In this document: positions 1 to 8,630 of the stretch, piece after piece | Layout: every line of letters starts with the position of its first letter | Position numbering within the stretch: the stretch's first letter is position 1 | NCBI GenBank assembly: GCA_049999725.1 | Contig: JBNGIS010020166.1 | Location: forward strand, 1 to 50,688 | Length of the DNA: 50,688 bases | Direction: 5' to 3' | Source of the DNA: Haplomitrium mnioides | Lineage: Eukaryota > Marchantiophyta > Haplomitriopsida > Calobryales | Notes under the pieces: model-generated | The model's input: only the letters and a program-made list of their open reading frames with translations | Database searches by the model: none | Told to the model about the DNA's origin: nothing | Program-made: the position numbers and the translations under genes

Positions 1-341
1 CTACCAAACCAGCTCAACTAAAGCCTTGTAGGTATTCAGATGTTATGAAGGTTCTAGAGCCACAAAAATTAGACTTCGAATTGTTACTTTGTTGTGGAAC
101 CATTGAAGACATTGAGACACACCTCTATCTTTTTGTTGGTGAAGGTGAAAAATTTAACATGGATCTTTTGGTCTAAGAAACCATGATTAGAGAGGGGCAA
201 AGAGCACACATTGGGCTGCTTGTGTAGTTGTTAGATAGCCTTACCCTCTACAAGGTCTCACGGAAAAGATTTTGCTTTACAAAGATGAACCAAACGAACA
301 TCTTCATCAAGCATCTACAGTCGACTAGGGACGACGACAAG
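1..341 (+). pseudogene. ParB/DNA-methyltransferase-like family, copy 1, exon A (5' end outside window)
   Basis: First visible exon of copy 1. It matches exon A of copy 3 (11141-11531) from the 'KPAQPKP' segment onward, then a region resembling 'EVEGEKFNM', with stops and frameshifts. I do not recognise a domain in exon A. It ends at a good donor, AAG followed by GTAAGA, at the same place as the donor in copy 3 (CAAG followed by GTAAAA), so the boundary is an exon end and not the edge of a repeat. The start codon lies upstream of the window. It is too damaged to be translated, and its role in the parent protein is unknown. Confidence 0.6.
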
Positions 342-394
342 GTAAGATCTCAAAACTATTTTTCATTTGTTTTCTTTTTGCACTGACTCAAAAT

Positions 395-690
395 TCCATG
401 TGCGCTTGGAATCAAGAGTCTATGCTCACATGGACTATGGAGTTCTAACTCGCACAAACTACAGAGTCACTATGCGAATCGATCACAGAGTATATGCTCA
501 CATGGACTTCCGAATTCAAGCACACATCGATTTGGGAGTCCATGCGTGCATGGAGTTTGGACTCCCTGTGCGTAGGGACTACGTAGTCCATATGCGTAGA
601 AACTTTGAAGTCCCTATACGAATAGACTCCGTAGTCGATGCACATATGGACTCCAACATCCATTTGCATTTGGATTCCAACACCTTTTTA
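395..690. repeat. 24-bp quasi-palindromic array in A/B intron of copy 1
   Basis: About a dozen diverged units with 24-bp spacing built on AGTCCATGCNNGCATGGACT plus a CTNNAG spacer. Each unit is close to its own reverse complement, so both strands read as 8-residue repeats of the type M-D-S-R-V-H-A-H. The array lies just inside the intron after the exon A donor at 342. Confidence 0.8.
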
Positions 691-799
691 AGCTTAGACT
701 ATAGGTTTAAGAAATTAAAATTCCTTATAAACATATGGAGATTTTTTATGTTACATGTTTGATTTTTTTATTTTTGTTTTCAATTTTATCAATATTTGG

Positions 800-2245
800 C
801 CAACTTCGTTGATGTTTACCCAAATGCATACAAGACTTCATCAAGCTTGGTATTAGCATCAAACTATTGAAGCCCAAGCAGAGAGTCCACATTTAGCAAC
901 TAGTGCTGCATCCAAACGCAACGACTATATCAACGACAACAATAGCAAGACCATCAACTATTAAAAAAAGAAAGGCTTTGAAGCCAGTTGAGGCCCCAAA
1001 AAAGAAGAAACATGTCATCCCCAAGAAAAAGCTTGTGCCCGCACCAATTATTGGAGAGGAGCCAGATCCCTCCCAATCTCCAACCATCTCACCTTTTGTG
1101 GCCTTTTTGTCTTCAACTCCAAGCAGCTCAGAGGAGGAAGCAAAGCCAGAGTCTGTACAAGCTCCAACCTCAAGATCAAAAACCCAATCACACAAGGGGC
1201 TCTAAACCTTTCAGAAATGAGAGCAGATGGATCTTTAGATAGTGTTTGAGGAAGAAAAAAACAAAATTAGGGAGTTTGCAATCTATTAATGCAGAGTCCA
1301 AGAGGAAACAATAACGATTCAGCTAGAAAATATTAACCTTCCAAAATAAAGAATGGATAATTGGAGACCATTCTAAATTCAAAGGTTAAATGAGGATTTT
1401 GTAGAGCTTTTGGCACAAAGAATGCTGATGAACAAGTATGTACATAACTTCTTCATTGTTGTGATGGACCCAAAGTGTTGGTTAGAAGATAAGATCGAGT
1501 TCCATCTGAGGAACCTTAGCAAATATAGATTTAAGATTGTAGAAGGCAATCACGTTGTTGTCGCAAGGCAGCTTTTGATTACCAAATATGGACCAAAAAC
1601 TTCCATGATTTTGCTTTGTAATTATTATATTTATGTGGGGCTAGCTCCCATGGAGGCCCATATATTTGCAATAGATGAAAATTACAACCAAAGGTACAAA
1701 TTAGAAATGACGTCAATTCAAAAGGTCAAATATTGGCATTAGAGGTTTATGGAGAGTGGGATGGTGTCATCCCAGAAACTAAAAAGAGAGTTGGTGATGG
1801 AGACCCTAAAGATCAAGGCAAAGTTGACTCTTTAGAAGACAGTCACTTCTCAAGACAATTGGTTCCAGCTCATATTTTGAAGTTGTGAGCTCTGGGATTT
1901 ACAACAGAGCATTTTTTTATAGTGGGAGAAAAATATGGTGAAGGGCCAAAAGCCTAAAGCCAAAGGATTGTTGAGAATGGAGGGCATGAAGTGGAAACCA
2001 TGGAGGTCTCTTAAGAGTCTACTAGACAAAGTTAAAATTCTTGTTTTGAAATGTGTGGAAGCCGGAGAGCTTTTATCTGAAGAAATTCACAAACTGGAAA
2101 GACATAAAGTTTTAGCGGTCATGGTTTAGTCTTTTTGCTTCAAAGTCTACTGCAGCTCCTAGGAAGAAGCCAGAGAGGAGTATCCTCTCCACACCAAGGA
2201 GTCAAAGATGTCTTCATTTTACTCCTTCTTTGAGAAGCTATTTCT
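800..2245 (+). pseudogene. Copy 1, exon B: linker plus ParB-like segment
   Basis: Aligns along its length with exon B of copy 3. The first part (about 900-1205) is a Lys/Pro/Ser-rich linker containing 'KKRKALKPVEAPKKKKH'. The second part (about 1410-1742) is open for 110 codons and resembles a ParB/sulfiredoxin-like fold: 'FKIVEGNHVVVARQLL', then 'YIYVGLAPMEAHIFAID'. The G-N-H-x-x-x-A pattern sits where ParB proteins have G-E-R-R-x-x-A. The third part (about 1935-2129) is a conserved helical stretch rich in Lys, Leu and Glu. Parts lie in different frames with stops between them. The donor seen in copy 3 (TTG then GTAAGT) has decayed here. The left edge is approximate. The ParB call rests on motif pattern only. 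Confidence 0.55.
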
Positions 2246-2321
2246 TTTTCCATTAAACATTTCTTTTTCTAGAGTTGCATTGAATTTTTTGTAAAAGTTG
2301 TTTTACTAGAATAAAAATGAT

Positions 2322-2640
2322 TTGTAGTCCATGCACGGATGGACTCTCTAGTCCAAGTGCGGCTTCACACTCAAATCAATGCATTTGGACATTGAAGTTC
2401 ATGCGAGCATGGACTCTCAAGTCCATGCTCCCATGGACTTGAGAGTTCATCCATGCATAGACATTAAAGTCCATTCACACATGGACTAGAGAGTCCAAGC
2501 ACGAGTCCATATGCATTGGGACTCTCAAGTCCATATATGCATGAACAATAGAGATCATACTTGCATAGACTCTCAAGTCCATATGCACCAGGGCTCTCAA
2601 GTCCATACTGAGATGGACTTGAAGGTCCTTGCTCGCATGC
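2322..2640. repeat. 24-bp quasi-palindromic array in B/C intron of copy 1
   Basis: Second array in the same gene copy, with the clearest units in the window, for example GACTCTCAAGTCCATGCTCG and its reverse. It lies between the end of exon B and the exon C acceptor at 2711-2712. It is followed by a T-rich tract that could serve as the polypyrimidine tract. Confidence 0.85.
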
Positions 2641-2712
2641 TCTTCGTCTTTAAGGTCTTCACTTTTTTTTGGTTGTCCATTTTTTTTTTTTTTTGGTTTT
2701 TGCTTTGTGTAG

Positions 2713-3268
2713 GAGGAAAAAAAATTTAAACGTCAGCTTGCCAAAAAATTGACTGCAGTTGCCAAATGGCAAAAAAGAATTGGGGTCGAAGAAGCTCCGA
2801 AAGATCAAGACCAGACCCCCACACTTGTATCCTACCATCTTGCTTGTTGCTTCATTGCCAGAAAGTTAGAGAGTGAAAATCAAGGCAACTAAATGATGTT
2901 GTTGCCCTTTCCACTCAAGGAGTTCTTTGAGATAAAGACAATGACTTCATGTCCTTTGTTGATGGACTCAATGTGGCATTTTACCTAGTCCAAAAGGAGG
3001 CAAATGCTCGTTAGTTGAAGGGATTTGTGAAACCTATATGTTTCACTTTGGCAATTGTAGATATTCCTTACAATTACAACCTTAAGAAATGCAAGCATGA
3101 CGATTTCCAACCCTTTACCAAGGATGACATTTTGGATATGGTTTCCTCTTTTGCAGCAACCACAACTTCTAGTTTTTGGTCTTTTGTAATAATCTATTCT
3201 TCGCAACAATTTGGCATCGTCAAGGATGCTCTTTTGGAGGGCTGTTGTGCCATCAATTATGACATCTA
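2713..3268 (+). pseudogene. Copy 1, exon C: methyltransferase motif IV
   Basis: Starts after a TTTGTGTAG acceptor and ends at a GTAAGT donor. Frame 3015-3268 reads 'FTLAIVDIPYNYNLKK', then a block ending 'FWSFVIIYSSQQFGI'. This is the pattern of beta-class DNA methyltransferases around motif IV: a hydrophobic strand, D-P-P-Y-N, then about 40 residues later a strand of the type 'G.L.IF.S'. Here the second motif residue is Ile (D-I-P-Y), a change shared by copies 2 and 3. The first half of the exon is frameshifted. No function is expected from this copy. Confidence 0.6.
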
Positions 3269-3349
3269 GTAAGTTTTTTTTTGGTATTTTAGTTTATCTT
3301 GTTTAGTTTTCCTACACTATCTTTCAAGTGTCTATTTTTATTACTACAA
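3269..3349 (+). other. C/D intron, copy 1
   Basis: A stretch of about 80 bases, T-rich, opening with GTAAGT and closing with TTACTACAAG. Equivalent introns with GT and AG ends are found in copy 2 (10234-10334) and copy 3 (35446-35543). The exon sequence on both sides is conserved while the inside is not. The last base of the acceptor may be shifted by one relative to the other copies. Confidence 0.6.
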
Positions 3350-3983
3350 GAACAAAAGCAATATTTATCATTTTGGTGGTCCAAGAATTGCTCATACTTA
3401 CGAGTATTGGATTGTGGGCTATTGGACCAATGAGGCTAAGAGGAGCATAAGGCTCTTCAACTTACAAGCTGATGATGCTTGTAGTTGTCTTCGGCAAATT
3501 ATACGAAGTGTGTTTAGTTGTCGTGTTGTATCGGCAAAGCTAAAACATCCAAGAGATGATGCTCATGTGAATGTGTACCAAAAGCTTTAGGCTTTGTACA
3601 AATTTTTCATTGACCATTTATCAATAGAGCAAAATTGGATCTTAGATCTTTGCTCTGGGTTTGGCACAAGTCTTCTCTTTGCTTTAAAGAGGATGTGAAA
3701 TTGCATCGTTGTGGAATATGATAGACATAAATCTATCTATATTCTTGAGAGAGCTTTGATGATGCCTTCTTTGCTATCTAATGTGACCGAATCACAAACA
3801 GTATATGCGTACCACAAGAAACTTGTTCCTCTTGGTACTGTAGGTGCTACTAGTAGTTCTGTTGTGATCTCTAGGACTAGGAAGTCTTGATAGGACTCTC
3901 TAACAGTTGCACATGCTGAAGCTTATCAAGAAATTGATTTAGATGAGACAATTCCTCCTGAAGAGGATAGGGCTATAACATAA
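3350..3983 (+). pseudogene. Copy 1, exon D: SAM-binding half of the methyltransferase
   Basis: Reads through with two or three stops. In order it shows 'AHTYEYWIVGYWT', then 'NVYQKL' followed by a stop and 'ALYKFFIDHL', then 'WILDLCSGFGTSLLFAL', 'NCIVVEYDRHKSIYI' and 'NVTESQTVYAYHKKLVPLG'. These match motif X (H-P-x-Q-K-P), motif I (the F-x-G-x-G SAM loop, here D-L-C-S-G-F-G-T) and the acidic end of the next strand (V-E-Y-D) in beta-class methyltransferases. It ends with the acidic tail 'DLDETIPPEEDR' and a stop at 3981-3983. Copy 3 keeps that tail almost unchanged and copy 4 keeps its outline. Confidence 0.65.
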
Positions 3984-4820
3984 GACTGATGTAATTTTTC
4001 TACATAATAAGGTATTTTCTTCACAAAATATTATTTGATTCGTCTTCATTCTTGTTGCATTCCAAATCCGATTTAAGTTTTTTCTTCACAATTCAATTTC
4101 TTATGCAAAATGATTTTTGAACAAAACGTATTGGTTTTTATAAAAATTAGCAACGAAGTCTATGTTGGTATGGAAGATCCCTTTCTATTTTTTTCATTTT
4201 CTGTTCAAGTTTTCTTTAATCTTAAGCTTTTGTGGTCCCTTCTTAGAAGGGCTCCAACAATCCTTGCTTCCAAGTACTCAGCAGTCCGTGCTCGCTTGGG
4301 CTTCAGTTGTCTATGCGCGCATAGGCATCAATAGTCTTTTCACAATTTGGCTTCAACAATCCTCTTGAGTATATACTTTAGAGTTCTAGTTCAAAGTTCC
4401 TACACATAAGAGCTTCAACATTCCACGCGTGTCTAAGCTGCAACATTCTAATTGCAAAGAAGCTTTAACAATATCTACGTGCGTAAGCTTTAAAACTACG
4501 GTTCAAAGTTCTTACGCACCTAAGAGTCCTTTTTGCTTGAATATGTTTCTGATAAAATTTGAATGTTTTTATCAATTTTTAAAATTAATGATATCATTGT
4601 TAGTTTTGAAAATATTTAACAACAAATATCATGTACATTTCATGTATATTTTTTTTTATGATGCTCATGTTTTTCAAATAAAAATTTATGAAAGAAATTT
4701 TGAACAAATTCTCATAAGAAGATTTTTTATACCAAAATTTCAAAATTGGTTTTTGCAAATGCTAAATGAAATAGGAACCTAGTAGTGGTTCCTAGTTCAA
4801 GGTAGCGGTTGTTAATTCAA
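3984..4820 (+). repeat. 3' flank of the gene family, copy 1
   Basis: No gene. This stretch is homologous to 36178-37097 downstream of copy 3 and to the reverse of 37467-38339. It includes a shared block with GATTTTTGAACAAAAC near 4110 and a terminal block near 4785-4820 (GGTTCCTAGTTCAA, then GTAGCGGTTGTTA). A degenerate 24-bp-type array lies inside it at about 4255-4525, with GCTTCAACA spacers instead of GACTCT. Homology stops near 4820, where the next element begins. Confidence 0.6.
4255..4525. repeat. Variant, strongly degenerate 24-bp array
   Basis: Irregular units such as 'cagtccgtgctcgcttgggc' and 'agtctatgcgcgcatagg'-like stretches separated by GGCTTCAACA. It resembles the intronic arrays but sits in the 3' flank. 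The corresponding flank of copy 3 lacks it. Confidence 0.45.
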
Positions 4821-5079
4821 CTCTCTATACACCTTTCATGGCATGGAAAGGTTTGTTTCAACACTTTGAAAAGGCCACTTATGGATGACTACCATGAATT
4901 TTGGCATACTCACTTGATCAAGATTGAGGAGTGGAGATAGTATTGGTCATCCAATTATGTCTACATTAGCTATGGTGGAAGGGTAAGTGCCCATCACCCT
5001 GCCACCCATATAACATCCTCTAATGACACCAGCCACAATATTGGTACTTTAGGAGTAGGAGGAGTTTTCAGTACATCTG

Positions 5080-5400
5080 TTTCAGTCACTACAATAGAGA
5101 GTGGAGGGATTCCCTTGTTTAACCATGTGCTTGATTTTTCTGAGCTTCTAAGGCAAAATTACCAAGACGTGAGGATGGATAAGATGAAGAGTCTTCAAGA
5201 GTTCTAGTGCAATACTAAAGAGAGGTTGAGCGAACCCTACACTAGGATGAGAAGGCTTATCCATGTCACAAAGAGAGTGACACAAGCTCAAGTTGTTTAG
5301 TTTTGGTATTTAATTCTTGATAGGGATTTGAGGAGAAGAGTGAGAGATGCCACCCTTCTAAGGGATTCCGATCCCACTCTAGCTAGAGATCACTAAAAAT
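5080..5400 (+). pseudogene. gag-like block of the C5-methyltransferase retroelement
   Basis: Around one stop it reads 'DKMKSLQEF' and 'CNTKERLSEPYTRMRRL', then 'DRDLRRRVRDATLLRDSD'. The spacing of Leu-rich helices and Arg pairs is that of retrotransposon gag proteins, which form the particle shell. It is broken by stops and by the inverted repeat at 5371-5443. Confidence 0.4.
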
Positions 5401-5443
5401 CCCACTCTAGCTGATTTAGAGTGATCTCTAGCTAGAGTGGGAT
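5371..5443. repeat. Perfect 24-bp inverted repeat
   Basis: Arms at 5371-5394 and 5420-5443 are exact reverse complements (ATCCCACTCTAGCTAGAGAT followed by CACT, and its complement). The 25-base spacer contains a further partial copy of the arm. It interrupts the gag-like frame, so it looks like a local snap-back duplication and not an original part of the element. Confidence 0.9.
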
Positions 5444-6039
5444 GCTGACTATGATCTACTTGATGGAGATTTAGCTGATATGGGATTTATGTGTGGGACA
5501 ACTCACGTTGATGAGATTACGGCGGTGACCAGAGCAATAGGCAAGGGTATTGAACCTAAGAGAGCAGTGGTGGATTCGGATCCTCAATGAGGAGATGCTC
5601 ACCGGTAGGTAAGGCTTACACAATCATTTGAGTTGACAGATTTGGTGAAGACTACTTCCATGCATACGACTCAGGCTTCTAAGGATATGGAGAGACTAGT
5701 CAAAGTGAACGGGAGTGCATCTTTAGTTATGGAGATAGCTAGGTTAGTGGCGCAGAAACCATTGTTTTTAGCTATCGATGTGTTGGCTGGAGGAGTCACA
5801 TCAGCTAAAGTGTTCAAGTTGGCAAACACATTATGTTGGGAGACTCAAGGTGTTACTTCCAGTATAGAGGTGAGACGGATGAGTCGAGCAGCTAGCGTAG
5901 ATGCCTCTACATCTGGAGGTGAGATATGGCCTGCTAATGTGGTCCAACTTATAGAGTTATTTGCTCAACCAGCATTTGAGAGGACGAGATTCAGACCCAG
6001 TGTGGTGTCCATCAACAATTGGAGTGGTATTTTCTGACT

Positions 6040-6340
6040 TGTTGGTCTTTTAAATGTAGTGTATATGTTAGGCAGAGTACTTTTGGAGACAAGTACACAA
6101 CCATTGATGTTAGGCAAGTCAGTTGTATAGGGATTGGGATTGAGGCTCGGAGATGTAGAGGTTTGCCTATTTCCAATCTATATTTCATTGGGAGAACCTT
6201 CACCCATACAACACATCATACTTGGAGAGATTGAGCTTAGAGTGCAAGTTGATCATCCCATAGATAGCTCACAAGTGAGCGCTCCAACCATACTTACGTA
6301 GGCTGAGTCTTATAATATTTTGGTGGGGTGTACAATGCTA
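6040..6340 (+). pseudogene. Retropepsin-like block
   Basis: Frame with 'LLETSTQPLMLGK' near 6080-6118, where retropepsins of this kind have L-L-D-T-G-A. Both the catalytic Asp and the Gly are changed (D to E, G to S). It is followed by a region ending 'YNILVG' near 6310-6328, like the second conserved block of such proteases. Aspartic protease of a retroelement, inactive. The assignment rests on these two short motifs. Confidence 0.35.
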
Positions 6341-6853
6341 TATCTCATGGGGTTCACTATTGATTTTTGGTATGAGTCAATGTCATATCAACCTGGATGG
6401 CGATTTGAAGAGGCACTATTGAGCAGGTTGCTTGTCAAATTCGGTGGACCAATTGGGGGTCTACTATCACAGCCTGCGGCATTGTTAATATTTTTTGGGG
6501 TGATCACCCACTACTCTGACTTGAGAAAAGGGAATGCACATGTAGTTGACATTCCTTCTATTGATGAGGCATCTTTAAAGGTTACAATGTTAGCATCATT
6601 GTCGTTAGGTGAGGCGATTCCTACTAGTAGAAGTAAGAAAAGGTTGTGGCAGTTACAGACATCTAAATTGGTTGAGGATGTTTGGCATGATGCATTTGCA
6701 CCATATCCTGCACTGGGTGGTTTTGTCACACTTGGAACTTTAAATCTTTCACCACTCGATACTATGCTAATTTCATGGCAATATCTTGTTGATGGTATTT
6801 GTTTGTTGGAGTTGTTTGGAGGCATTAGTATATGGTTAGCTGATGTACTCTAG
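6320..6853 (+). pseudogene. C5-cytosine methyltransferase-like, N-terminal part with motif I
   Basis: A 177-codon open frame. The first 40 residues continue the protease-type block ('LYLMGFTIDFWYESMSYQPG'). Near the end it reads 'GICLLELFGGISIWLADVL', which matches motif I of C5-DNA methyltransferases (L-x-L-F-x-G-I-x-x-G-L), the loop that binds S-adenosylmethionine. Directly after the stop, the plus strand still reads 'YLYLEKGDVVRR', equivalent to motif II with its acidic residue. The family adds methyl to C5 of cytosine. Here the frame breaks after motif I. Confidence 0.5.
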
Positions 6854-7110
6854 ATAGGGATTCTAGTTTGGCAATATTTGTATCTAGAAAAGGGTGATGT
6901 TGTCCGTAGAATCTGGCATGTGGCATGTGATGGTTGAGCAATATCCACAATTGGTTTCAATTAGTGTAATACAAGGTTATCTGCATGTATTGCCGACTAA
7001 TATCTTATTGCTGGAAGTGGACCACATAATTAGACTGGGGCTAATTGATTTACTGATGAGTAGCCTTGCAGTTAATGCATTTCTAGCATGAGGCTCCGGT
7101 ATGATTTAGG
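6854..7110 (+). pseudogene. C5-methyltransferase motifs II to IV, decayed
   Basis: After a frame change the plus strand reads 'WHVMVEQYPQL', 'VIQGYLHVLP', then 'LGLIDLLMSSLAVNAFLA' (open frame 6894-7091). The spacing fits the stretch between motif II and motif IV. The position of the catalytic Pro-Cys-Gln is occupied by Leu-Ala-Val-Asn, so the catalytic cysteine is gone. The reading depends on homology of spacing more than on residues. Confidence 0.4.
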
Positions 7111-7114
7111 ATGC

Positions 7115-7265
7115 AACCTTGCAGAAGTTGGTGGAACCTAATGCCAATGAGAGAAAGACGACAATGAGGTTCTCAACTAGTACCACTGCTCTTACATCTA
7201 TTGTTGAGATTAAGCAACGCCATGTGCTAGGACAAACCATGGATTTGTATGGTCTTACTTAAATT
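7115..7265 (+). pseudogene. C5-methyltransferase motifs IX and X, decayed
   Basis: Reads 'LVEPNANERKTTMRF' and then 'KQRHVLGQTMDLYGL'. In C5-methyltransferases motif IX has an E-R-x-x-x-G-F block and motif X an 'R...LG...' block near the C-terminus. Motifs VI to VIII and most of the target-recognition region are missing between 7090 and 7115, which implies an internal deletion. Confidence 0.45.
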
Positions 7266-7690
7266 GTGAGATTGACTGATAGGTGGTAAAGGGTCTGAAT
7301 TGATAGGAGGGACCTTGATTTACCCTCCTCTATTCGATGTGATGTCACTATGGTTAAAGATATAAATGATCTTGATGTTTAGGTACAAGTGTGTTTAAAG
7401 AGAGCTTGGGTGTTTGAGAGAGTCATGCCCATAGCGTTTGACAACCTGGGCATTGCTCAATATCGTAGTACTTTACGATATGCTACCATATGTGGAGGTG
7501 GATATTGCACTAGGATTTGGAGGTTTCATTCTGGTGATTATGTGTGTTTGCATCCAGACAACACCTACGACACTTGATGTCACTATTGGGTGCCGGATTC
7601 TACGAGTATGTGAGGTACTTACTGCCTTTGTTTTGCAGTTAGAAGAACGTAATGGTATGGTTTGGAAAGATCATGGCGAAATTATGTAGC
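7266..7690 (+). pseudogene. C-terminal retroelement block, possibly integrase tail
   Basis: Reads 'DRRDLDLPSSIRCDV' and, in frame 7389-7577, 'LKRAWVFERVMPIAFDNL'. A second frame (7438-7689) gives 'CRILRVCEVLTAFVLQLEER'. A pattern of 'G.Y.. .. GDYVCL' followed by 'I.RV..V...VLQL' is typical of the small beta-barrel that ends many retroelement integrases. I cannot confirm the family. It precedes the PHD finger without an obvious linker. Confidence 0.3.
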
Positions 7691-7734
7691 TTGTCACCTT
7701 GTGAACATCAATGGCACGAGTTTCTGCAAGTTTG

Positions 7735-7860
7735 AAGTGTATATTATGTGGTTCTCTTGAAAAGCCAGCTACTATGTTGATTTGTAATAGGTGTTCTAGA
7801 GGATGATATATGTCATGTTTGACTCCATTAGTTACTATTCTTGGCCCATCATGGTTCTCC
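7735..7860 (+). pseudogene. PHD zinc-finger fragment
   Basis: Reads 'KCILCGSLEKPATMLICNRC', then 'SRG', a stop, and 'YMSCLTPLVTI'. The cysteine spacing C-x2-C-x11-C-x2-C-x4-(H)-x2-C fits the first six ligands of a C4HC3 PHD finger. The Trp before the expected His is a TGA stop, and the His reads Tyr. PHD fingers bind histone tails, so in a retroelement this module could have guided insertion or silencing. It is dead here. Confidence 0.55.
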
Positions 7861-8017
7861 TCTTACTATTCATAAAACAACTAGTTTCCATTGAGTTCTA
7901 AGGTTGGTATAGATTATAGGAGGTGCATGATTAGACTCCATTGCACTTGGTTTTCTAATCTTTGCATCATGGCTAGCTAGTGTTAGAGGACTTAACCATC
8001 AACTAGGGAGATGATTA

Positions 8018-8250
8018 TGAGGTCTCATGCATTGTATACGCATGGGACTCAATTGTTTGTCATTCTCTATTGTATGTCTGTAGATGTCATGGAATGTGTA
8101 TGGACGATGTAGTTGTGTAACGATGTGTATGTGCATGACAACTATAACACTATTCCATGTAGATTTCTATTTTTAGACTTTTGAGTTTTTTTGTTCTTTT
8201 GTGCTTTAGTATATAATGCCATATACTCTCATCAAAAGGTTTTCTTTCGA
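8018..8250. repeat. Direct repeat, left copy
   Basis: Begins TGAGGTCTCATGCATTG and is closely matched by 8394-8630. It contains a short stem (GTAGTTGTGTAA and TGACAACTAT) and ends in a TATA-like tract followed by CTCTCATC. It could be an LTR end or a tandem duplication. No gene lies here. Confidence 0.7.
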
Positions 8251-8393
8251 TGTCTATTATGATTATGTATGAACCAAGAGGAAAACTGAGGTATTGCAGT
8301 TCTTGGAGAAGCGTGGATTCCTTGAAAACAAAGGTGTGGTGGTTTTCATATCGGAAGATCAAAATTTGGAATTTCTCGAGAAGGTATCAATTG
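8251..8393 (+). other. Spacer between the direct repeats with a short coding-like stretch
   Basis: The plus strand reads 'EKRGFLENKGVVVFISEDQN', open into the following repeat. I do not recognise it. It may be the last bit of the coding region of the element that owned the direct repeats. Confidence 0.3.
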
Positions 8394-8630
8394 TGGGGTC
8401 TCATGCATTGTATACGTATGAGACTCAATTGTTTTTCATTCTTTGTTGTTTGTGTGTAGATGTCATAGAATGTGTGTGGACAATGTAGTTGTGTAAGTAA
8501 TGTGTATGCACACAACAACTATCACACCATTCTATGTAGATTTCTATTTTTATATTTTTTGAGTTTTTCGTCTTTTTGTGCCTTAATATATAAAGCTATG
8601 TACTCTCATCGAAAGGTTATCTTGTTGTAA
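8394..8630. repeat. Direct repeat, right copy
   Basis: Begins TGGGGTCTCATGCATTG; same order of blocks as 8018-8250, including the short stem, TATATAAAG and CTCTCATCGAAAGG. Both copies start with TG, as LTRs do. No matching CA end or target duplication was recognised. Confidence 0.7.

Larger units (their letters stand above)
4830..7870 (+). mobile_element. Remnant of a retroelement carrying a C5-cytosine methyltransferase and a PHD finger
   Basis: A plus-strand series of decayed coding blocks, listed separately below: gag-like, protease-like, C5-methyltransferase N-terminal motifs, C5-methyltransferase C-terminal motifs, an integrase-tail-like block and a PHD finger. No reverse transcriptase, RNase H or integrase core is visible. 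A large internal deletion is therefore likely around 7100, and again before 7260. Capture of C5-methyltransferases by retrotransposons is known from a charophyte alga and from dinoflagellates. Clear LTRs were not found; a 235-bp direct repeat pair downstream (8018 and 8394) is a candidate LTR remnant. The left boundary is set where homology to the gene family ends. Confidence 0.55.

Noticed and set aside
367-762. 131-codon open frame with 8-residue repeats as a repetitive protein gene
   Set aside because: It is produced by the 24-bp array, appears on both strands, and lies between a splice donor and the next exon.
2322-2640. CRISPR array
   Set aside because: Short regular repeats, but no unique spacers, units are diverged palindromes, there are no cas genes, and the context is a plant genome.
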